Part shown: positions 1 through 8,167 of the stretch, piece by piece
How positions within the stretch are numbered: the first letter of the stretch is position 1
How the letters are laid out: every line of letters starts with the position of its first letter
DNA from: an uncultured Mucispirillum sp.
GTDB taxonomy: Bacteria > Chrysiogenota > Deferribacteres > Deferribacterales > Mucispirillaceae
Length of the DNA stretch: 15,070 bases
Direction of reading: 5' to 3'
Assembly: GCA_910586745.1 (NCBI GenBank)
Contig: CAJUJZ010000045.1
Span: 1 to 15,070, forward strand
Position numbers and translations under genes: made by a program
The notes under the pieces: model-generated
Told to the model about the DNA's origin: nothing
What the model saw: the letters and a program-made list of their open reading frames with translations, nothing else
The model's database searches: none

Positions 1-1
1 T

Positions 2-103
2 GAGAATAATAATAAACTTATAAGAAAATTTATTAAAAAGAAAACTGATATTAAACATTTTTCAGCTGCTTATATTAAAAAAATTCGGGGACTGGATGAA
101 TAA
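2..103 (+). CDS. 3' end of an unidentified upstream gene (partial)
   Basis: An open frame enters from the left edge and ends at TAA 101-103, giving 33 lysine- and asparagine-rich residues that end in IRGLDE. No domain can be recognised in so short a tail. Its codon use resembles the neighbouring genes, and it stops about 130 bases before the feoA promoter region, so it is plausibly the end of a real gene. It could also be a chance open frame. Confidence 0.4.
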   Translation, partial: ENNNKLIRKFIKKKTDIKHFSAAYIKKIRGLDE

Positions 104-230
104 TTATCCTAGAAAATTATTTAATTATAAATCGGCTAATGATATATTTTATGAGAACTTAAAACTTCTGCTTAAATTACTGCAATCGTTTTTAGAATTT
201 ACCCTATAAAAAAAATCATCTATTTCTCTA

Positions 231-258
231 TTGACTTTTTCATATTTAGTGTTAAACT
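231..258 (+). promoter_or_regulatory. Putative sigma70-type promoter for feoA
   Basis: TTGACT at 231-236 is followed after 16 bases by TAAACT at 253-258. The -35 hexamer is good and the -10 is weak. A second possibility is TTGATA (270-275) with TATAAT (291-296) at a short 15-base spacing, which would overlap the Fur-like box directly. Either would start transcription a short distance before feoA. Confidence 0.45.
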
Positions 259-270
259 ATATTCAGCAGT

Positions 271-285
271 TGATATTGATTATCA
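271..285 (+). promoter_or_regulatory. Fur-box-like operator upstream of feoA
   Basis: TGATATT-G-ATTATCA matches the 7-1-7 Fur core (TGATAAT-n-ATTATCA) at 13 of 14 defined positions. It lies just downstream of the likely feoA promoter, or inside the alternative one, about 26 bases before the start codon. Iron-loaded Fur bound here would be expected to repress feoA and the overlapping RseC-like gene. The match is read directly; regulation is inferred from the gene's iron role. Confidence 0.6.
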
Positions 286-311
286 TAATATATAATGAAA
301 TGGGAAATTAA

Positions 312-527
312 ATGAAATTAAGCGATGCTGTTGCAAACAATACATATATAATATCATCTTTAAGCTGTGATAATCATAGTGATACTCTCCGCATCTCTGC
401 TCTTGGGTTTATTCCGGGTAGTAAAATAAAACTTCTGCAATCTTCGCCTTATAAAATATGTGTGATAGGTTCAGGAAAAATAGCAATTAGCGACAATATG
501 GCTGATATGATAAATGTTGAAAAATAA
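312..527 (+). CDS. feoA: FeoA-domain protein
   Basis: This 71-residue protein has the length and look of a stand-alone FeoA: a small SH3-like cytoplasmic protein that assists the FeoB ferrous-iron transporter. The recognisable core is the stretch around residues 31-47, with the conserved Leu-Gly-x-x-Pro-Gly turn (LGFIPGSKIKLL), followed by short beta strands. A GGGA Shine-Dalgarno at 302-305 supports the ATG at 312. A Fur-like box precedes it. The gene overlaps the next one by 14 bases, implying translational coupling. No feoB lies in this window, so its partner must be elsewhere, or the protein serves another iron-linked role. Confidence 0.75.
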   Translation: MKLSDAVANNTYIISSLSCDNHSDTLRISALGFIPGSKIKLLQSSPYKICVIGSGKIAISDNMADMINVEK

Positions 528-924
528 TTCCCAAAACTGCCAGAAAGTTATCTCTGCAAAAGTAGATTACTGGGATAATAAAAATAATATTACACTTTTA
601 ATAGATACAGGCTGTGAAAGATGTACTTCATCATGCATAATGTCTGCTGCTTCTAAAAAAATCACTATCCACAGTAGTAAAAAATATAATACCGGCGATA
701 CTGTTTCTTTAATAATTGATGAAAAATATATGCTTAAACTTTCAATTCTGCTTTATGGACTGCCCCTTTTAATAATGTTTGCTGTATCATTAATTATTGA
801 TACTGTTTTTCATAATGATATATTAACTGCCATTTCTTCGGCTTTATCTCTCATAATATCATGGCTTATTTTAAAATACATATCAAAAAATATTAATAAA
901 AGCCCTGTAAGAATACTAGAATAA
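514..924 (+). CDS. RseC/MucC-family membrane protein (SoxR-reducing system type)
   Basis: The 136-residue protein has an N-terminal soluble part with a cysteine cluster CERCTSSC (Cys34, Cys37, Cys41), then two hydrophobic segments at about 75-95 and 102-122, and a basic C-terminal tail. This is the layout of RseC/MucC proteins: inner-membrane proteins implicated in envelope-stress signalling and, with Rnf-type electron transfer, in reducing SoxR. It is slightly shorter than the E. coli protein of about 159 residues. The ATG lies inside the end of feoA, so the two are probably co-translated and share its iron-responsive control. A cysteine-cluster redox protein coupled to feoA makes sense as part of iron/redox homeostasis, but that link is inferred. 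Confidence 0.7.
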   Translation: MLKNNSQNCQKVISAKVDYWDNKNNITLLIDTGCERCTSSCIMSAASKKITIHSSKKYNTGDTVSLIIDEKYMLKLSILLYGLPLLIMFAVSLIIDTVFHNDILTAISSALSLIISWLILKYISKNINKSPVRILE

Positions 925-926
925 TA

Positions 927-2948
927 TTAAATAAGCCTGTTATTCATAAAATATTCTTGAGAATTAACTGCTTCTTCATCATCAGATTTTACTACTTTTG
1001 TAAAAGTATCCCCTGTCAGCTGCCATGCTTTCATATTATCTTTTAATGTGATATCTAAAAACTTACCTAAAGCATTTTTAAAATCTTCATCATTTATCTC
1101 TGCCATAAGCTCTACACGCCTGTTTAAATTTCTTGGCATCATATCGGCTGATGCTATAAAATACCTTGGATTTCCTGCATTTTCAAAATAAAATATTCTG
1201 GAATGTTCTAAAAGCCTGCCTACAATACTTCTTACTTTTATATTACTGCTGAAACCTTTGCAGCCTGCTTTTAAACCACATATTCCACGGACTATTAAAT
1301 CTATACGCACACCAGCATTTGATGCTTCATACATTTTATCTATCATTTCTTTATCTATTAAAGAGTTCATCTTCATAATAATATGGGCTTTCCTGCCCTC
1401 TTTTGCCTGCCTTATTTCATTATCAAATAACTTATACAGGTTTTCCCGCAAATTAAATGGAGCAACACTTAATGCTTTCCAGCTTTGTTCTTCTGTATAA
1501 GCCATAAGATAATTAAAAAGCTGTGCAGCATCTCTGCCTATACAGTCATCTGATGTGATTAAATCCACATCAGTATATAAGCTGGCAGTATTTTCGTTAT
1601 AGTTGCCAGTTGCAATATGAGTATATCTTTTAATTCGTTCCTGCTCCCTGCGAACAATCAAAAGACATTTTGCGTGAATTTTAAGGCCTGCTATACCATA
1701 AGTAACAATACAGCCTGCATCTTCTAAGTTTTTTGACCAGTCAATATTTCTTTCTTCATCAAATCTGGCTTTTAATTCTACAACAACACTTACCTGCTTG
1801 CCGCTTTTTGCAGCCTTTAAAAGCGATGCTAAAATAGAAGAATCTCTGTTTGTTCTGTATAATGTCATCTTAATTGCAAGTACATCATTATCTTCTGCAG
1901 CTATTGCAATGAGCTTTGATACTGTGGAAAATGCATAATAAGGACGGAAGAAAAATATATCTTTTTCTTTTATTCTGCTAAATATTTCACTATTTTCTGG
2001 CAAATCAGGCACAGAAAACCGTTTATGCACTGGAAACTGCATATTTGGCATAAGGGAGGAAAGGCTGAATAAAAATGTTAAATCTATAACACCTTTTATA
2101 TACTGGGTATCCATATCTTTAAAATTTACCATTTTCTGCAGAAATTCCACGATATATGCTGGAGTATCTGCCTCTATTTCTACTCTAGTAACCGCACCTT
2201 TTACCCTGCGGGAAAGAAAGTCTTTCATAGATAATATAATATCTGCAACTTCTTCTGAACGCATATCTATATCAGTGTTTCTTGTTACTCTGAACACATT
2301 GACTGTCTTTACATTATAACCGCGTAAAAGTTTCTGAATATGGCGTTTTATAACTTCTTCCACTGTCCAGATTATCTTTTTACCGCCTTTATGCACTACA
2401 AAATATCTGCGTATATTTTCTGGCAGCATAATAAGAGAAAAATATTCCTTACCCTGCTTTTCAAGTGCTGCTATAAGGCTCATACGCTTATTATATATAA
2501 ATGGAAATGGGTGAGCAGGGTCAAGTGTTACAGGGCTTACAACACTCATAACTGCATCTATGAAAATATTTTCAGTATCTTCATAGTATTCATTATTTAA
2601 TACTGGATTAAAAAGAACATTATATTTTTCAAGCTCGCCTGCAAGCTCTCTAAATATTGACTGCTGTTTTTCTATTAAACGCCTTGTTTCTTTTGATACT
2701 GCCACAAGCTGCTCTTCTGGAGTGTATCCTGCTATATCTGTTTTTTTATAGCCTGCACTTATCTGCTCAATAAGACCTGCAACTCTCACCATAAAAAATT
2801 CATCCATATTTGATGAAAATATTGCAGTAAATTTTAATTTTTCCATTAATGGATTATGGATATCCTGAGCTTCTGAAAGCACTCTTTCATTAAATGCAAG
2901 CAAGCTTAATTCCCTGCCGATATAGTATTCTTTTTTATTTGTATCCAT
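927..2948 (-). CDS. ppk1: Polyphosphate kinase 1
   Basis: Ppk1 reversibly polymerises the gamma-phosphate of ATP into inorganic polyphosphate. Counting from an upstream in-frame GTG at 2963 (678 residues), the N-terminal domain shows RELSLLAFNERVL and SSNMDEFFMVRVAG, the middle domain HPFPF (151-155), and the C-terminal phospholipase-D-like domains AIKMTLYRT, VVELKARFDEERN and ATGNYNENTA. Expected active-site histidines are present: LKIHAK (His430, the autophosphorylated residue by homology) and LEHSRIFYF (His587), then SADMMPRNLNRRVE. Size is normal for the family. I chose ATG 2948 (673 residues) because GGAAG lies 8 bases upstream; the GTG at 2963 overlaps the upstream stop (TAGTG) and has no visible ribosome site. 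It is the last gene of the operon and nearly abuts the convergent RseC-like gene. Confidence 0.95.
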   Translation of the reverse strand: MDTNKKEYYIGRELSLLAFNERVLSEAQDIHNPLMEKLKFTAIFSSNMDEFFMVRVAGLIEQISAGYKKTDIAGYTPEEQLVAVSKETRRLIEKQQSIFRELAGELEKYNVLFNPVLNNEYYEDTENIFIDAVMSVVSPVTLDPAHPFPFIYNKRMSLIAALEKQGKEYFSLIMLPENIRRYFVVHKGGKKIIWTVEEVIKRHIQKLLRGYNVKTVNVFRVTRNTDIDMRSEEVADIILSMKDFLSRRVKGAVTRVEIEADTPAYIVEFLQKMVNFKDMDTQYIKGVIDLTFLFSLSSLMPNMQFPVHKRFSVPDLPENSEIFSRIKEKDIFFFRPYYAFSTVSKLIAIAAEDNDVLAIKMTLYRTNRDSSILASLLKAAKSGKQVSVVVELKARFDEERNIDWSKNLEDAGCIVTYGIAGLKIHAKCLLIVRREQERIKRYTHIATGNYNENTASLYTDVDLITSDDCIGRDAAQLFNYLMAYTEEQSWKALSVAPFNLRENLYKLFDNEIRQAKEGRKAHIIMKMNSLIDKEMIDKMYEASNAGVRIDLIVRGICGLKAGCKGFSSNIKVRSIVGRLLEHSRIFYFENAGNPRYFIASADMMPRNLNRRVELMAEINDEDFKNALGKFLDITLKDNMKAWQLTGDTFTKVVKSDDEEAVNSQEYFMNNRLI

Positions 2949-2962
2949 ATATACCACTTCCA

Positions 2963-4477
2963 CTAATCATATATCATTTGAGTTCTTATATCTGCCTGTA
3001 TACCAAAAGTTTCCACAAATGTATGCTTAACTTTTTCAAATGTAAAAAGCTCCACAAATGGCTCTTTTACAGTTTTGGCATTTATTATAATCATATTATC
3101 ATTCTGCACTATATCTATATCTTTTATCAACCCAGTCTTGCTGGCATCAAAAGATACTGCCATACGAAGAATACATGAAAGTTTATTTATCATAAGCCGT
3201 TCTTCTGGAGATAAATAGTTGCCCTCTATACTTTCATCATGGCTTAAGATGCTGTTCATATTATAAACAACACAGGAAGTTAAGAATATATCACGGGAGC
3301 TTATACCCGGTATGCTTATAGATTTAATTATATAATATGAATTATAGGCTGCCTGTTTTGCATCAATATATTCTCCAACCTGAAATAAAAGTGCTGCCAT
3401 CTCTAAAATATCATATTTAGATTTATCAAGAGAATGCAGGTCATCAAACTCAGTAAATAGTTTTTTAGCAAATTTTGCAGTCCGCCTTGCATGCATTGTG
3501 TCTATATTAAACCTTTCACCAAGAGCAAGTGTAGTATTTTTTATTCTTTTGTGATAACTTCGGTCTTTAAGGCTGCCTGTATAAAACTGAGTAAGAGTAG
3601 TAGGAAAATCAACAGGGGAAAAATGAAACCTGTCTGCCCCAGTATATTTTAAAAGATGAATATATGTGCATAATGTAGGCACTAAAACTTCCGCCTCATC
3701 ATCTCTTAATGAAAGCTCATCAACTAATTCCTGTTTAGTGTAAACCCTTATTTTATTATAAAGCTTTTCTAAATCTTCCATTAAAATAAATTTATCTTTC
3801 GGTTTGAAGATTCTAAGCATCATATTAATAGAACTTCCACTGCCTACAAGATTTTTTACTTTCATCTTTTTATTAATAGTGCCTGCAACTGTGGCAACCA
3901 TATTTTCTGCATACTGGTCAAAGGCTCTGTGTCTTTTTAAAGGGCTTATATGTCTAAACATCTGCCTGAGCCTTAAACTGCCATAAGGAAGTGCACCAGA
4001 ATATAAAATATTATCACCTTTTGTAACAGAAAGTGTAATATTACCACTGGCAATATTTGCAAATACCACCCCCTCTTTTTCCATATTATCAAATCCTGCA
4101 ACAGAAAGTTTAGCTGCTAAATATTTAATGTAAACTTCTTCTGACGGTTCTAATATTGTAATATCTATACCTGCATGTATTTTTATATAGTCTATAAAAA
4201 AATCCTTATTACCTGCTTCCCTCACACCGCTTGTGCATACTGCCTTGTAATGCCTTATTCCATATTCATCAAGCTTGTGCTTAAAACTTCGAAGTATCTC
4301 TGTAGCATATTTCACATGCTCTAATGAAATATAGCCTTGAGAAAATGTATCTACACCAAGACGCAAAGGCTTTAAAAGATAATCAATCTCCTTAATACTA
4401 CCTTTGCCTACTTCTGATACTGCCATACGGAACGCACTGGCACCAATATTTATTATACCATACAGATATGTTTTCAT
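2963..4477 (-). CDS. Degenerate Ppx/GppA-like protein with HD-like C-terminal domain
   Basis: The 504-residue protein aligns end to end with its upstream neighbour and has the same two-domain plan (ASKHA-fold Ppx/GppA, then HD-like). Key residues are replaced. DIGSNS becomes NIGASA (10-15), the phosphate-binding DMGGGSTE becomes NIASGNIT (141-148), the HD pair becomes FQ (365-366), a later His of the HD site becomes Asn379, and the YHRR segment becomes YNMN. The glutamate pair near residues 113-114 is kept. The frame is intact over 1.5 kb, so it is not simply decaying. It is probably a non-catalytic or altered-specificity paralogue, perhaps a regulator of Ppx or Ppk1. Its start lies 1 base after the upstream stop codon, and its TAG overlaps a potential GTG of ppk1. 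Family assignment is firm; the regulatory role is inferred. Confidence 0.8.
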   Translation of the reverse strand: MKTYLYGIINIGASAFRMAVSEVGKGSIKEIDYLLKPLRLGVDTFSQGYISLEHVKYATEILRSFKHKLDEYGIRHYKAVCTSGVREAGNKDFFIDYIKIHAGIDITILEPSEEVYIKYLAAKLSVAGFDNMEKEGVVFANIASGNITLSVTKGDNILYSGALPYGSLRLRQMFRHISPLKRHRAFDQYAENMVATVAGTINKKMKVKNLVGSGSSINMMLRIFKPKDKFILMEDLEKLYNKIRVYTKQELVDELSLRDDEAEVLVPTLCTYIHLLKYTGADRFHFSPVDFPTTLTQFYTGSLKDRSYHKRIKNTTLALGERFNIDTMHARRTAKFAKKLFTEFDDLHSLDKSKYDILEMAALLFQVGEYIDAKQAAYNSYYIIKSISIPGISSRDIFLTSCVVYNMNSILSHDESIEGNYLSPEERLMINKLSCILRMAVSFDASKTGLIKDIDIVQNDNMIIINAKTVKEPFVELFTFEKVKHTFVETFGIQADIRTQMIYD

Positions 4478-4478
4478 A

Positions 4479-6005
4479 TTATATCAGCTCCACAGTCCTG
4501 TCTGCTATTTTTTCAAACAAATCTTTCTTTTTCTCAAAGCCTGATTTTTCCATTTCTATATTACTGTTTTTATCTACTTCTAATGATATTGTAATTTTTT
4601 CATCACTTATATCTACATTTATGTCTTTTACTGCCTGAGAATGAGTTCTGTCTAATCCGTCTGCTATCCTTAAAATAGATGCCAGTTTAGAAACTTTAAG
4701 ACGGGCATTATTAGATAATTTTAAGTATTGTTCATGGCTTAATTTTGGCACAGACCTTCTGTGATACCTTGCAATATTAGCTATTATGGCTATCTCACTG
4801 TCTGAAAAACCGGGAAGCTCTGTATTTGTGATAAGATAATATGAATGTTTATGGTGCTTTGAATATGATATATGCTGGCCGATATCATGAAGCATTGCTG
4901 CAGCTTCTAAAAGCCTGTAATCTTCATCTTTTAAATCTAAAATTTTCTGCAGTTTTTCAAAAAGTATTTTTGCAAGCCTTGTAACCTGCTCTGCATGAGC
5001 ATCATCAAAATAATACTTTTTACCAGTTTCTACAAGCCTTGCATAAGTTACATCAGTATTGCCGCCCTGAAAAATAAGCTCTATACCCATTTTATTCATT
5101 ACATCTATTGTAAGTCCTGCACGCAAACCCCCAGAAAGAGTGTAAAACCCTTCTAAATTATACCGTTTTAAAAGCATATTTACAAGCAGAGTGGCACTTA
5201 ATATAATATCTGCACGAGTTGGCTCTACTCCAGAGATTTTAAGCCGTTCTTCTATCTTCTTGCCTGCTATCTCGTTTAAAAAATGTTTTGCAAAAACAGT
5301 ATCTACAAACTTAACAGAAGCATCTGAAAGATTTTGACGCTTGTTATATATGGCTGAAATATTGTTTATTGTGCCGCCAGAACAGATTAACTTTGTAACA
5401 CCTTTTTTTGGCAGTATTTTATCAAAAATTTCTTTTAAATGAATACGCAGATTTTTTACCTGTTCAGAACTTGGCGGGTCTCCCTGTAAGTATTCATAGT
5501 TTAATTTAGAGCAGCCTAGGGGAGTGCTTTCTGAAAAAATAAGACTGCCATTTTCTGCATAGCTGAACTCTGTGCTGCCGCCACCCATATCCACAAGCAG
5601 CACATTATCATCACTTATTTGAAAATAATATGACGCAGCAAGATACATAAGGCGGGCTTCTTCCTCCCCTGTTATAATCTCTATATCTATACCTGTCTTA
5701 GATTTTATAAATTCTGCAACTTCCTTACCATTAGATGCTTCACGGAAAGATGCAGTAGCAACAGCACGACACATTTCCACATTATCACTATCCATCATAG
5801 TTTTAATGTTTGTAAGCACCTGCAAGAGAGTATCTATGGCTTCATCTGAAAACCTGCCAGTTTTATATACATTATCACCTATACGGACAGTGGCTTTATA
5901 ATCATTTATGACCTTATAAGTCCTGTCTATCACACGGGCAGCCTGCAGCCTGATAGAGTTACTGCCTATATCTATAACAGCAATAGTCTTTTGCGTTCGT
6001 TCCAT
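4479..6005 (-). CDS. ppx/gppA: Ppx/GppA phosphatase with C-terminal HD domain
   Basis: This 508-residue protein is a complete exopolyphosphatase / guanosine pentaphosphatase of the long, HD-containing form. It releases phosphate from polyphosphate ends or converts pppGpp to ppGpp; the two activities cannot be told apart from sequence. Motifs in order: DIGSNSIRL (12-20), ATASFREASN (82-91), ITGEEEARL (111-119, catalytic glutamate region), VDMGGGSTE (138-146, phosphate loop), SGGTINN (209-215), then the HD domain with LHDIG (His373-Asp374), HKHSYY (385-390), YHRR and LRIADGLDRTHSQ. AAGGGGG ends 5 bases before the ATG. It is the first gene of the ppx-like/ppk1 operon, behind the promoter at 6031-6059. 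Confidence 0.93.
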   Translation of the reverse strand: MERTQKTIAVIDIGSNSIRLQAARVIDRTYKVINDYKATVRIGDNVYKTGRFSDEAIDTLLQVLTNIKTMMDSDNVEMCRAVATASFREASNGKEVAEFIKSKTGIDIEIITGEEEARLMYLAASYYFQISDDNVLLVDMGGGSTEFSYAENGSLIFSESTPLGCSKLNYEYLQGDPPSSEQVKNLRIHLKEIFDKILPKKGVTKLICSGGTINNISAIYNKRQNLSDASVKFVDTVFAKHFLNEIAGKKIEERLKISGVEPTRADIILSATLLVNMLLKRYNLEGFYTLSGGLRAGLTIDVMNKMGIELIFQGGNTDVTYARLVETGKKYYFDDAHAEQVTRLAKILFEKLQKILDLKDEDYRLLEAAAMLHDIGQHISYSKHHKHSYYLITNTELPGFSDSEIAIIANIARYHRRSVPKLSHEQYLKLSNNARLKVSKLASILRIADGLDRTHSQAVKDINVDISDEKITISLEVDKNSNIEMEKSGFEKKKDLFEKIADRTVELI

Positions 6006-6030
6006 ATCAACCCCCTTATAATTATAACAT

Positions 6031-6059
6031 ATTCTAACACAATAATTTTATATTGTCAA
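6031..6059 (-). promoter_or_regulatory. Promoter of the polyphosphate operon
   Basis: On the minus strand TTGACA (6059-6054) is separated by exactly 17 bases from TAGAAT (6036-6031), a near-consensus sigma70 promoter. Transcription would start around 6024, leaving a short leader holding the AAGGGGG ribosome site of the first gene. No obvious operator is seen. Confidence 0.7.
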
Positions 6060-6162
6060 AGATAGTCCAGTAAAAGAAAATGGGAAATAAAAAGAAAAAA
6101 CTTTATTACTAAATACAAATAAAAATATCATCGCTAAAAATTATAAATTATAAATAAAAATA

Positions 6163-6191
6163 TTGTATTTATATAAAATATACTATATAAA
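6163..6191 (+). promoter_or_regulatory. Putative promoter of the ATPase-TOPRIM operon
   Basis: TTGTAT (6163-6168) and TATAAA (6186-6191) are 17 bases apart, about 40 bases before the ATPase start. A 14-base repeat made of two TTATAAA heptamers occurs on each side (6141-6154 and 6204-6217). The flanks are so AT-rich that chance matches are easy, so support is moderate. Confidence 0.5.
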
Positions 6192-6231
6192 GGCTATATA
6201 AAGTTATAAATTATAAATTTTAGAGAGAATT

Positions 6232-7548
6232 ATGTTTACTTATTTACATGTAAAAAATTTTAAGTCATTAGTTGATTTTACTATTGATTTTAGAAACAGT
6301 AGAAACACTCCAAGAAAGTTTATTGCTATTTATGGAGAAAACGGAGCAGGAAAATCAAATATAGTTGATGTATTTTATTTTTTAAAAAGAACACTTAATA
6401 CAAGGTTAGATTTTGAATTTCCGCAAATAGATATTCCTATTATTCCACAAAAACACAAAAAACAGGTTTCTAGGGATTTAACATCACTTAAAACAATTAT
6501 AAAAAACTCTAAAACATTTGGTTCTAATGATAATATGGTTATAAAATGTGGAATTAGGATTAATAACATTGATTATGAATATATTATAGAAACAGATAAT
6601 GAAAATATAGTATATGAAAAATTAAGCTATATCAAATCAAATAACAGCAAACTACTATATGAAATAAAAAAAGATAAAACTTTAATTGCAAACAGCATAA
6701 AAGATAGCAGGTATAAACATGAACTTGAATATGAAATAAAAAAATACTGGGGAAAACATAGTCTACTTGCCATAATAAATTATGAATCTTATGCAAAAAG
6801 AGTTGATTTTATAAAAACAGCTATTAATAAAGAACTGCTTTTATTTAATGATTACTTTATTATCCTAAATATATTAAGACCATTAAACCAATATGAGCCA
6901 CAACCCGCAAATGTAAACATGAGATTTCTCACACCAATGATTGATGAATATGTAATAGAAATAAATAAAGAATATCTACTAAATATTACGGAAAAGCTAT
7001 TAAATATAATAGCTACTGCATTATATTCTGATATTAAACAAATATATTATAGACGAAAGTTAGAAAATAATAATCTATTGTATAAGCTGTATATAAAAAA
7101 GCTTATTGGTAATAATATTGTAGATATAGAGTTTGTAAGAGAATCAGCAGGAACTCAAAAGCTTTTCTCTATTATTCCTTTTATTATAGAAGCAATGTAT
7201 GGGCAAACAGTAATCATTGATGAATTTGATACGGGAATACACGATTTGATGGTTAAGTCATTACTTGAAAATATAGTAAATCATTTGGGTGGTCAATTAA
7301 TAATAACAACACATAATACTACATTAATGGAATCAGACATTAAAAAGGATAGTATTTATATTCTTGATATTTTACCAAATAGAAAAAAAGAAATATTTTC
7401 TCTTGCTGATTATGATGAGAAACTACATCCAAACTTAAACATTAGAAAAAGATATATTGCCGGCACTTATGGTGGTGTGCCTTATATAAATGATATTAAT
7501 TTTGATGAAATAGATGAGATAATCTTAAATGAAGCACAAAAGCAATGA
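6232..7548 (+). CDS. AAA/ABC-type ATPase of an anti-phage ATPase-TOPRIM pair (RloA/AbiL/OLD-like)
   Basis: The 438-residue protein starts like SMC/OLD-type ATPases (YLHVKNFKSL). It has Walker A GENGAGKS (35-42), a signature-like RESAGTQKL (303-311), Walker B VIIDEFDTG (327-335) and the switch histidine in TTHNTT (His361). It ends with RKRYIAGTYGGVPYI (405-419), typical of AAA_15/AAA_21 defence ATPases. The ATPase half is expected to sense infection or bind DNA and control its partner nuclease. It overlaps the following TOPRIM-like gene by 20 bases, so the two form one translational unit. The same arrangement is known for RloA-RloB, AbiL, PARIS and split OLD systems; I cannot say which it is closest to. 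An AGAGAG run just before ATG 6232 is the likely, weak ribosome site. Confidence 0.85.
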   Translation: MFTYLHVKNFKSLVDFTIDFRNSRNTPRKFIAIYGENGAGKSNIVDVFYFLKRTLNTRLDFEFPQIDIPIIPQKHKKQVSRDLTSLKTIIKNSKTFGSNDNMVIKCGIRINNIDYEYIIETDNENIVYEKLSYIKSNNSKLLYEIKKDKTLIANSIKDSRYKHELEYEIKKYWGKHSLLAIINYESYAKRVDFIKTAINKELLLFNDYFIILNILRPLNQYEPQPANVNMRFLTPMIDEYVIEINKEYLLNITEKLLNIIATALYSDIKQIYYRRKLENNNLLYKLYIKKLIGNNIVDIEFVRESAGTQKLFSIIPFIIEAMYGQTVIIDEFDTGIHDLMVKSLLENIVNHLGGQLIITTHNTTLMESDIKKDSIYILDILPNRKKEIFSLADYDEKLHPNLNIRKRYIAGTYGGVPYINDINFDEIDEIILNEAQKQ

Positions 7549-8131
7549 TTATAGAAAACAAACTAACTATTTAAAAGCAATTATTATTTGTCATGGTGCT
7601 TCAGAATACCATATAGCAAAACATATAAAATCAAATTTGCGATTAAAAATAGAAGTAGATGGCAAAGACAATGGAAAACACAGCATACAAATAAATAGTA
7701 TTCTTAATTTTCTCAATACAGTTCCATACAAAAGCAAAACCTATTTTATAAAAAAGTTTAAAGATAATTTACCAAATGGCACAATCAATTCAGAATTTAA
7801 AATTTTTATTATTATGGATACAGATGATGAAGAACTAACTTCTGATGATATTAAAAATTTTAAAAATAAAAATATGTTTAAAGGACATTGGACTTATAAC
7901 TATATAGTTCCTATCTATAATACACAAAATCTTGAAGATGTTTTATTGAAAGCTAAAATTATAGATAAAACATTTGGAGATAAAAAAGAATATGCTAAAA
8001 TTTTTCCAATAAACAATAATGCTGGAATTGTAGATATAAAGCAAATTCAAAATATGTATAACATATTAAAGCCTATAACAGATACAAATATGGACATACT
8101 TTTAGAATATTTGCTTAACTTATTAAAATAA
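7529..8131 (+). CDS. Small TOPRIM-like effector, partner of the upstream ATPase
   Basis: This 200-residue protein carries the two hallmarks of a TOPRIM metal-binding fold: a glutamate after a small-residue turn following the first strand (IIICHGASE, Glu26), and an acidic strand end FIIMDTDDEE with Asp97-x-Asp99. TOPRIM proteins of this size beside an AAA ATPase (RloB, AbiLii, AriB and similar) act as nucleases or toxic effectors released by the ATPase during phage infection. I infer the same here. The start lies inside the 3' end of the ATPase gene and no other in-frame start is better. It could belong to RloB or to an unnamed TOPRIM family; only a profile search can separate these. Codon use is very AT-rich, like the rest of the island. 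Confidence 0.75.
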   Translation: MKHKSNDYRKQTNYLKAIIICHGASEYHIAKHIKSNLRLKIEVDGKDNGKHSIQINSILNFLNTVPYKSKTYFIKKFKDNLPNGTINSEFKIFIIMDTDDEELTSDDIKNFKNKNMFKGHWTYNYIVPIYNTQNLEDVLLKAKIIDKTFGDKKEYAKIFPINNNAGIVDIKQIQNMYNILKPITDTNMDILLEYLLNLLK

Positions 8132-8167
8132 AAAATTTTTTTGATATAACAGAATAATTATTTTAAA

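Noticed and set aside
908..958. AAGAATA/TATTCTT inverted repeat at the convergent gene ends as a bidirectional terminator
   Set aside because: Seven A-T-rich pairs with a loop of over 30 bases and no T-run make a terminator implausible.
1258..3178. Plus-strand open frames opposite ppk1 and its neighbour
   Set aside because: They lie wholly or largely antisense to a well-conserved ppk1 and have no family-like sequence; the compositional bias of the minus-strand genes explains them.
8130..8145. A-run followed by T-run after the TOPRIM gene as an intrinsic terminator
   Set aside because: It is a homopolymer palindrome without any G-C stem or loop; this is expected by chance at this base composition.
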